Assembly: GCA_019247865.1 (NCBI GenBank)
Contig: JAFBAJ010000695.1
Location: 1-7,507, forward strand
Length of the DNA stretch: 7,507 nt
DNA from: Acidobacteriota bacterium
GTDB taxonomy: Bacteria; Acidobacteriota; Blastocatellia; Pyrinomonadales; Pyrinomonadaceae
Direction of reading: 5' to 3'
The position numbers and the translations under genes were made by a program. The notes under the pieces are model-generated. The model ran no database searches, was not told the DNA's origin, and worked only from the letters and a program-made list of their open reading frames with translations. Below are positions 6,263-7,507 of this stretch, one piece after another. Position 1 is the stretch's first letter. Every line of letters begins with the position of its first letter.

Positions 6263-7213
6263 TTATACCGCAGCCGTCTGTGCCGCACCAATGAGCGGGG
6301 CGACGACTGTGCAGTCGCGGCCTTCGTCTTTGGCGCGATAGAGGGCTGCGTCGCTGGCTGCGTAGAGGGTGCGTTCGTGTGTGGCGTGGACGGGGCAGGA
6401 GGCGACGCCGAGGCTGACGGTGATGGTGCCGACGCCTTCGACCGGAGTGCCGGAGACGACGTGGCGCAGGCGTTCGGCCGCGGCGTAGGCCTGCGCATCA
6501 CCCGCGCCCGCGAGGAGCAGCGCGAACTCTTCGCCGCCGAGCCGCGCAGAGGTGTCGTTGTCGCGCGAAAGTTCGACGAGCGCGCTCGCGGTGTGGCGGA
6601 TGACGCGGTCTCCGGCCGAGTGGCCGTGCGTGTCGTTGACACGCTTCATGAAATCTATGTCCACCAGCAGCAGCGCGCACGGAAGGCTGTAACGCCGCCA
6701 GCGCTCGACCTCCTGGCCGAGCGCCGTGCGAAAGCGGCGACGGTTCATAAGGCCGGTCAGATAATCGCGGTCGGCTTCGGCGCGCAGGCGATCCGTCAAC
6801 TGCTTTTGTCCGACGAGCTGCGCCGCGCGCTGGACGAGCAACGAGACCTCCTGCGGCAGCGCAAAGTAATCGAACGCGCCTGCCGTCATCGCCGCTTCAC
6901 GGCGCAGAACGGTCGCGGCCGCGTGGCCGATGAGCAGGAGCGGCACACACTCCTGCGACTGCGCGAGCATCCGCGCCAGCTCTTCCGCGCCGATGCCTTT
7001 GAGAGTGGCGTCGGCAACGACCAGGTGCGGGCGCGTGCGCCGCAAAGAGACGAGCGCCGCAGCGCCGCCCGCGACGCCGACCACTGCGAAGCCCGCGCCT
7101 TCGAGCGCGGCTCCGTAAGCGGCCGTCGCCGGATCATCTGTAATCAGCAGAATGCGGCCCTGATCGCGTGTCTGGGGGCGATCAGCGCTTGAAGCTCGAA
7201 CTGTCTGGCTCAT
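6263..7213 (-). CDS. Diguanylate cyclase with degenerate receiver domain (REC-GGDEF)
   Basis: The GGDEF domain makes the second messenger cyclic di-GMP from two GTP. The 316-residue product from this start has a receiver-like domain (about 20-135) and a GGDEF domain (about 147-305). The active site reads GGEEF (226-230), with DIDFMK (metal Asp185) and the DTHGHSAGD loop present. An inhibitory RxxD site (R217-D220) has the PleD spacing, so product feedback is expected. In the receiver, the acidic pair D26 D27 and the phospho-acceptor D68 (VVADAT) remain, but the conserved Thr/Ser is Gly96 and the conserved Lys is Leu119 (DYFALP). Phosphorylation may therefore be lost or work differently. Start: an ATG at 7267 is also in frame, but the 18 extra codons use unlike codons (TTA, TTG, AGA) and overlap a promoter-like -10, so I prefer 7213. 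Neither start has a strong ribosome binding site. It lies between trpF and the exported-protein gene. Confidence 0.93.
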   Translation of the reverse strand: MSQTVRASSADRPQTRDQGRILLITDDPATAAYGAALEGAGFAVVGVAGGAAALVSLRRTRPHLVVADATLKGIGAEELARMLAQSQECVPLLLIGHAAATVLRREAAMTAGAFDYFALPQEVSLLVQRAAQLVGQKQLTDRLRAEADRDYLTGLMNRRRFRTALGQEVERWRRYSLPCALLLVDIDFMKRVNDTHGHSAGDRVIRHTASALVELSRDNDTSARLGGEEFALLLAGAGDAQAYAAAERLRHVVSGTPVEGVGTITVSLGVASCPVHATHERTLYAASDAALYRAKDEGRDCTVVAPLIGAAQTAAV

Positions 7214-7265
7214 GAAAGAATCTCTGGACAAATTTGGAGCGGACAATAACGAACGCGACGCTTTC

Positions 7266-7294
7266 ATCTAACTTGAAACCGGCGTTGTCGTCAA
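7266..7294 (-). promoter_or_regulatory. Possible promoter for the diguanylate cyclase and downstream genes
   Basis: On the minus strand TTGACG (7294-7289, five of six matches) and TTAGAT (7271-7266, weak) are 17 bases apart, directly after the trpF stop. Transcription would start near 7259, after the ATG at 7267 but before the ATG at 7213. If real, it would let the cyclase, the exported protein and trpBA be expressed apart from trpF. Confidence 0.35.
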
Positions 7295-7297
7295 GGT

Positions 7298-7507
7298 TTA
7301 ACATGCTCCGCGCACGGCGTTGATGAAAGCGCGCACGCGCTCCGCATCCTTGCGGCCCGGCGTGGATTCGAGGCTGCTACAAGCATCGACGGCGTAAGGC
7401 GTGACCGCAGCGATGGCTTCCGCGACGTTTTCAGGGGAGAGCCCGCCCGCCAGAAAGAGCTTGGGAGTCAACTCGCGCGCACGCCGCGCGAGCGACCAGT
7501 CAACCGT
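7298..7507 (-). CDS. trpF: Phosphoribosylanthranilate isomerase, 3' part
   Basis: The C-terminal 69 residues of the enzyme that converts N-(5'-phosphoribosyl)anthranilate to CdRP, the step before indole-glycerol phosphate synthase. The 5' part is outside the window. Recognisable parts are VDWSLARR at the start of the fragment, LFLAGGLSPENVAEAI with the GGL-P-NV phosphate-binding motif, AVDACSSLESTPGRKD (the family's DVSSGVE-PG-KD motif with Gly replaced by Leu) and the last helix RVRAFINAV. It ends in TAA. The next gene of the cluster starts 84 bases further on, counting from the preferred start. Confidence 0.95.
   Translation of the reverse strand, partial: TVDWSLARRARELTPKLFLAGGLSPENVAEAIAAVTPYAVDACSSLESTPGRKDAERVRAFINAVRGAC

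Noticed and set aside
6257..7192. 311-codon + strand frame opposite the diguanylate cyclase
   Set aside because: Composition typical of an antisense shadow. The minus-strand frame has clear REC and GGDEF motifs.
7214..7267. Upstream ATG (7267) extending the diguanylate cyclase by 18 residues
   Set aside because: Codon use differs from the rest of the gene, the added residues belong to no domain, and a promoter-like -10 overlaps this ATG.
7276..7299. Short inverted repeat AAACC/GGTTT after the trpF stop as a terminator
   Set aside because: A 5-bp AT-containing stem with a long loop and no T-run is not a credible terminator.

Overview
The window looks like a GC-rich bacterial chromosome segment. 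I would guess an Acidobacteriota of the Blastocatellia type, from the gene style, the high GC and the iterated intergenic hairpins. This is an inference without any marker search. Apart from a truncated lipoprotein gene at the left edge (+ strand), every gene is on the minus strand, so the window reads biologically from right to left.

Right part (7507 down to 3149): the 3' end of trpF is followed by a diguanylate cyclase with a degenerate receiver domain (6263-7213), an unrecognised exported protein of 249 residues (5465-6214), trpB (4248-5465), trpA (3469-4251) and an unrecognised 98-residue protein (3149-3445). The exported protein, trpB and trpA are joined by stop/start overlaps (TGATG and ATGA), and the 98-residue gene follows trpA by 23 bases, so this is a tight cluster. 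It supplies the last steps of tryptophan synthesis: TrpF isomerises phosphoribosyl-anthranilate, and TrpA plus TrpB convert indole-glycerol phosphate and serine to tryptophan. Two genes unrelated to tryptophan sit between trpF and trpB. The exported-protein gene is clearly lower in GC than its neighbours.

Middle (3148 down to 1834): a small hairpin followed by a short T-run probably closes the trp cluster. Next comes a convincing extended -10 promoter for recA, overlapped at its -35 by a sequence one base away from the GAAC-N4-GTTC LexA box. A leader of roughly 85 bases carries a long-range inverted repeat. RecA itself is complete and has all its motifs.

Left part (1833 down to 1): an amidohydrolase of the MtaD/AtzA/TrzN deaminase type (397-1722) is bracketed by two large near-perfect palindromes (315-397 and 1752-1819). 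Both share one design: a short unit repeated three times in tandem (10 bp in one, 8 bp in the other), then inverted around a 9-base loop. The left palindrome lies between the convergent ends of the amidohydrolase and of a low-complexity, Asn/Pro-rich lipoprotein with a 20-residue repeat.

No RNA gene, CRISPR array, transposase or phage gene is visible. The items most worth a second look are the paired iterated-arm palindromes, the 98-residue protein, the signalling and export genes inside the trp cluster, the receiver domain lacking its switch residues, and the possible SOS operator of recA.
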